From an uncultured Prochlorococcus sp. (lineage in GTDB: Bacteria > Cyanobacteriota > Cyanobacteriia > PCC-6307 > Cyanobiaceae), in contig CACAST010000010.1 of the NCBI GenBank assembly GCA_902535185.1, positions 1 through 39,003 of the forward strand: a stretch of 39,003 nucleotides of DNA, given 5' to 3'. Within the stretch, counting starts at the first letter, position 1. Each line of letters opens with the position of its first letter. Both the position numbers and the translations under genes were made by a program. The notes under the pieces are model-generated. The model saw only the letters and a list, made by a program, of their open reading frames with translations, searched no databases and was not told the origin of the DNA. Shown here in pieces: positions 35,952-39,003 of this stretch.

Positions 35952-36407
35952 TTATATTTCACGAATCAATAAATTTTGAGAAGTAACTTCTTTAAAATCA
36001 AATTGAGAATAAAATAATTTTTTATTTGTTGTCATTAAATATAATTTTTTTGTATTTTTAATTTTTTTTGAAGATAAAAGATTATTTACAATTAATGTGC
36101 CAAAACCTTTGCCTTGATGATTTTGATCTATAACAATATCCCAAAGTACTCCGCGGTAAATACCATCGGTTAACGCTCTACCAAAACCAACTATTTCCTT
36201 ACCAACCCAAAGACTTATGACGACATCACTGTTAGCGAGACATTTTTTTAGATCATTGATTGTTCTATTTTTTGCCCAGAAAGCATTGGTATCTAGTAAT
36301 TTTTGGAGCTTAATTAATCCATTTGTTGGTTTAAGATTAGGACCTAATCCAAAAACCCTTAACCCTAACGCTCCTTTGCAATGTTTGATTAGAGATATTT
36401 CTTTCAT
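35952..36407 (-). CDS. GNAT-family N-acetyltransferase
   Basis: A 151-residue acetyltransferase-fold protein. The acetyl-CoA pyrophosphate-binding motif A is visible as VIDQNHQGKGFGTLIVNNLL (92-111), preceded by the strand VGFGRALTDGIYRGVLWDI. A C-terminal strand-helix (KLYLMTTNKKLFYSQFDFKE) completes the fold. The substrate cannot be read from the sequence; small-molecule or protein N-terminal acetylation are both possible. It stands alone on its strand with 174 bases before the divergent secA start. Confidence 0.88.
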   Translation of the reverse strand: MKEISLIKHCKGALGLRVFGLGPNLKPTNGLIKLQKLLDTNAFWAKNRTINDLKKCLANSDVVISLWVGKEIVGFGRALTDGIYRGVLWDIVIDQNHQGKGFGTLIVNNLLSSKKIKNTKKLYLMTTNKKLFYSQFDFKEVTSQNLLIREI

Positions 36408-36538
36408 TTATTAAAAAAAATTTTGAAAAGTGATGTCAGCTAGGTTATTTTTGTGACTTCAATTTAAATACCTTAATTGATCGTTTCTATAAAATAAAGA
36501 GATAATAGTTTTCTTCATTCTGTTGTAACGCACTAATT

Positions 36539-36544
36539 TATAAT
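36539..36544 (+). promoter_or_regulatory. Probable -10 element of secA
   Basis: TATAAT 38 bases before the secA ATG, in the context ATTTATAATGTTTG (36536-36549) shared exactly with psbZ. A TTGTAA at 36523-36528 is too close to be a standard -35 (10-base gap). The rest of the spacer 36408-36535 is AT-rich, with a further TATAAA near 36488. Confidence 0.45.
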
Positions 36545-36581
36545 GTTTGTAATAAGATGAATTTTTTAGGGACTTTGACTT

Positions 36582-39003
36582 ATGCTAAAACTTTTGTTGG
36601 GAGATCCGAATACACGAAAGTTAAAGCGCTATCAACCAATAGTGGAAGAGATAAATTTTTTAGAAGAAGAAATTTCTCAATTGACTGATGATGAGCTGAG
36701 AAAAGAAACTCAAAATCTTAAATCAAATATTTCAGCAGAATTAGATTTTAAAAAACAAAAAGAACTCCTAGAAGAATTTCTTCCTAAAGCCTTTGCAATT
36801 GTAAGAGAAGCAAGTAAACGTGTTCTTGATATGAGACATTTTGATGTTCAGTTAATAGGCGGGATGGTTTTAAATGAGTGTCAAATTGCTGAGATGAAGA
36901 CTGGAGAGGGAAAAACTCTTGTCGCAACGTTACCTTGTTATCTAAATGCTCTTACTGGAAAAGGTGTTCATGTTGTTACTGTAAATGATTATTTAGCTAG
37001 AAGAGATGCAGAGTGGATGGGACAAGTGCATCGTTTTTTAGGTTTATCCGTTGGTTTGATTCAGCAAGATATGAATCCTGTTGAGAGAAAGAAAAATTAT
37101 GATTGTGATATAACTTATGCCACAAATTCAGAATTGGGATTTGATTATTTAAGAGATAATATGGCTACAGATATTAATGAGGTAGTTCAAAGAAAATTTA
37201 ATTACTGCGTAATTGATGAGGTTGATTCAATATTAATTGATGAAGCAAGAACGCCTCTTATCATTTCTGGCCAAGTTGAAAGACCACAAGAAAAATATCA
37301 AAAAGCTGCAGAATTATCTCTGGCATTAGTCAAAGCCAAAGAATTAAGTAAAGATGGTATTGATCCAGAAGGGGATTATGAAGTTGATGAAAAGCAGAGA
37401 AGTTGTATATTAACTGATCAGGGTTTTGCAAAATGTGAAGAGTATTTGGGAGTTAATGATTTATATAATCCCCAAGATCCTTGGGCGCATTATATAACTA
37501 ACGCTTTAAAAGCCAAAGAATTATTTATTAAAGATGTAAATTATATTATTAAGAACGACGAGGCCGTCATAGTAGATGAATTTACTGGTAGGGTAATGCC
37601 AGGAAGACGTTGGAGTGATGGACAACATCAGGCAATAGAAGCAAAAGAGAGCCTCAAAATTCAGCCTGAGACTCAAACGTTAGCATCCATAACTTATCAG
37701 AATTTTTTCCTTTTATATCCTGGTTTAGCAGGGATGACAGGAACTGCAAAAACTGAGGAGGTTGAATTTGAAAAAACTTATAAATTAGAATCAACAGTTA
37801 TACCTACAAATCAAATAAGAAAGAGGCAAGATTGGTCTGATCAAGTATTTAAGACAGAGATTGGTAAATGGAAAGCCGTTGCTAAAGAAACTACACAAAT
37901 TCATAGAGAAGGTAGACCTGTTTTAGTAGGTACGACAAGTGTTGAAAAAAGTGAATTATTAAGTTCACTTTTATCTGAAGAAAAAATCCCACATAATTTG
38001 TTAAATGCTAAGCCAGAGAACGTTGAACGTGAGGCCGAAATTGTTGCTCAGGCAGGAAGAGCAGGTGCTGTTACTATTGCGACTAATATGGCTGGAAGGG
38101 GAACAGATATAATTCTTGGCGGTAATAGTGACTATATGGCAAGGCTCAAATTAAAAGAAATTTTAATTCCTTTGTTAGTCAAGCCTGATAATGAGCATAA
38201 GCCACCAATCCCTAAACAAAGAAGTTCAAAATCAAAGGTTGGTTTTTCTAAAAAAGTTGGTACAAATTTGAAAAAGAACATTTCAAGTTCTTCAACTAGT
38301 CTTTTCCCTTGCAAGCTTGATGAAGCATTGGAAAAGAAACTCTCTCTTTTATCTGATGAACTTGTAAGAAATTGGGGAGAAAGACAACTTTCTGTCTTGG
38401 AGCTTGATGACAGAATAGCTACAGCTGCAGAAAAAGCTCCAACTGATGACAACTCGATAAAGCTTTTAAGAGAATCTTTGTCTGATGTAAAAAAAGAATA
38501 TGAAAAAGTTTTGATTCATGAAGAAGAAAAAGTAAGAGAAGCTGGCGGTTTACATGTCATTGGTACTGAGAGACATGAATCAAGAAGAGTGGATAATCAA
38601 CTCAGAGGAAGAGCAGGGAGACAGGGTGATCTTGGAAGTACAAGATTCTTTTTATCTTTAGATGATAATTTATTAAGGATTTTTGGAGGTGATCGAGTAG
38701 CAAATCTAATGAATGCTTTTAGGGTTGATGAAGATATGCCTATTGAGTCAGGAATGCTTACTAGGTCTCTAGAAAGTGCTCAAAAGAAAGTTGAAACTTA
38801 CTATTACGATATTAGAAAACAAGTATTTGAATACGACGAGGTAATGAACAATCAAAGAAAAGCAGTTTATGGCGAAAGACTAAGAGTATTGAAAGGAATT
38901 GATTTAAAGAGACAAGTAATAGGATATGGAGAAAGGACAATGATTGAAATTGTGGATGCTTATATTAATCCTGATCTTCCTCCTGAGGAATGGAATATTG
39001 ATC
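36582..39003 (+). CDS. secA: Preprotein translocase ATPase SecA (3' end outside window)
   Basis: Motor that pushes preproteins through SecYEG in the plasma and thylakoid membranes. The reading frame is open from ATG 36582 to the window end: 807 codons, lacking roughly the last 130 residues of a typical cyanobacterial SecA. Walker A MKTGEGKT (105-112), Walker [24 protein letters not shown] and the [20 protein letters not shown] block are intact. Between [12 protein letters not shown] (about 515) and [10 protein letters not shown] (about 655) is a stretch of some 140 residues, much longer than in E. coli, with a basic low-complexity part ([24 protein letters not shown]). I believe such an insert is typical of cyanobacterial and plastid SecA. 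A TATAAT lies 38 bases upstream. Confidence 0.97.
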   Translation, partial: MLKLLLGDPNTRKLKRYQPIVEEINFLEEEISQLTDDELRKETQNLKSNISAELDFKKQKELLEEFLPKAFAIVREASKRVLDMRHFDVQLIGGMVLNECQIAEMKTGEGKTLVATLPCYLNALTGKGVHVVTVNDYLARRDAEWMGQVHRFLGLSVGLIQQDMNPVERKKNYDCDITYATNSELGFDYLRDNMATDINEVVQRKFNYCVIDEVDSILIDEARTPLIISGQVERPQEKYQKAAELSLALVKAKELSKDGIDPEGDYEVDEKQRSCILTDQGFAKCEEYLGVNDLYNPQDPWAHYITNALKAKELFIKDVNYIIKNDEAVIVDEFTGRVMPGRRWSDGQHQAIEAKESLKIQPETQTLASITYQNFFLLYPGLAGMTGTAKTEEVEFEKTYKLESTVIPTNQIRKRQDWSDQVFKTEIGKWKAVAKETTQIHREGRPVLVGTTSVEKSELLSSLLSEEKIPHNLLNAKPENVEREAEIVAQAGRAGAVTIATNMAGRGTDIILGGNSDYMARLKLKEILIPLLVKPDNEHKPPIPKQRSSKSKVGFSKKVGTNLKKNISSSSTSLFPCKLDEALEKKLSLLSDELVRNWGERQLSVLELDDRIATAAEKAPTDDNSIKLLRESLSDVKKEYEKVLIHEEEKVREAGGLHVIGTERHESRRVDNQLRGRAGRQGDLGSTRFFLSLDDNLLRIFGGDRVANLMNAFRVDEDMPIESGMLTRSLESAQKKVETYYYDIRKQVFEYDEVMNNQRKAVYGERLRVLKGIDLKRQVIGYGERTMIEIVDAYINPDLPPEEWNID

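Noticed and set aside
38132-38452. Minus-strand ORF of 106 codons, Ser/Leu/Phe rich
   Set aside because: Antisense to the continuous secA frame, in the low-complexity insert.
1-39003. Mobile elements, prophage, CRISPR array, toxin-antitoxin or defence islands
   Set aside because: No transposase, integrase, repeat-spacer array or composition break was seen; a tRNA-Gly is present, but no integrase or repeat of its 3' end lies nearby.

Overview
The window looks like chromosomal core genome of a very AT-rich marine picocyanobacterium, most likely a high-light-adapted Prochlorococcus. The basis is the low GC content, short spacers, oxygenic-photosynthesis and thylakoid-lipid genes (psbZ, sqdB/sqdX, desC, a probable mgdA, ycf23-type and ycf37-like genes), a cobalamin-ring gene (cobH), and cyanobacteria-style forms of SecA, LysC and MutS. 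I cannot name the strain. I see no mobile element, prophage, CRISPR array, integrase or rRNA, and no gene-free stretch longer than about 170 bases.

Layout. (1) 1-1433, minus: desC then rplI. (2) 1509-6865, plus: an unknown protein with a helix-turn-helix-like segment, a PLP enzyme of the 'aluminium resistance'/methionine gamma-lyase family, gcvH and gcvP, closely spaced. (3) 6995-7243, plus: a small unknown ORF. (4) 7255-11744, minus: rpmI-rplT-TPR-thiG, then sqdB-sqdX for sulfolipid. (5) 11836-14702, plus: a SPOR+SpoIID envelope protein and a membrane family-2 glycosyltransferase that is probably the monoglucosyl-diacylglycerol synthase. (6) 14704-20135, minus: tig-clpP-clpX-dnaX (chaperone, protease, replication clamp loader). 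(7) 20260-24256, plus: asd-dapA (overlapping by ATGA) and rnj. (8) 24253-25263, minus: tilS. (9) 25349-28194, plus: ycf23-like and uvrB. (10) 28202-31003, minus: holA then lysC. (11) 31062-31685, plus: cobH. (12) 31717-34455, minus: mutS. (13) 34596-35930, plus: psbZ, ribH, tRNA-Gly(GCC) and an NTF2-like protein. (14) 35952-36407, minus: a GNAT acetyltransferase. (15) 36582 to the window end, plus: secA, cut by the edge.

Functional links: asd, dapA and lysC cover the aspartate-to-lysine entry. desC, sqdB, sqdX and the probable mgdA all act on thylakoid glycerolipids. dnaX and holA are clamp-loader subunits; uvrB and mutS are repair genes. Convergent pairs are extremely tight (rnj/tilS share stop bases; glycosyltransferase/dnaX are 1 base apart; uvrB/lysC 7; small ORF/sqdX 11), as expected of a streamlined genome.

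I did not find a clear new biological system. The items most worth a second look are an A8 slip site in dnaX that would yield a gamma-sized product, the unknown HTH-like protein heading the PLP-gcvHP cluster, the small ORF at 6995, the lysine/threonine-rich tail of trigger factor, and several short perfect inverted repeats in spacers. Promoter and terminator entries are pattern readings by eye and carry low confidence.
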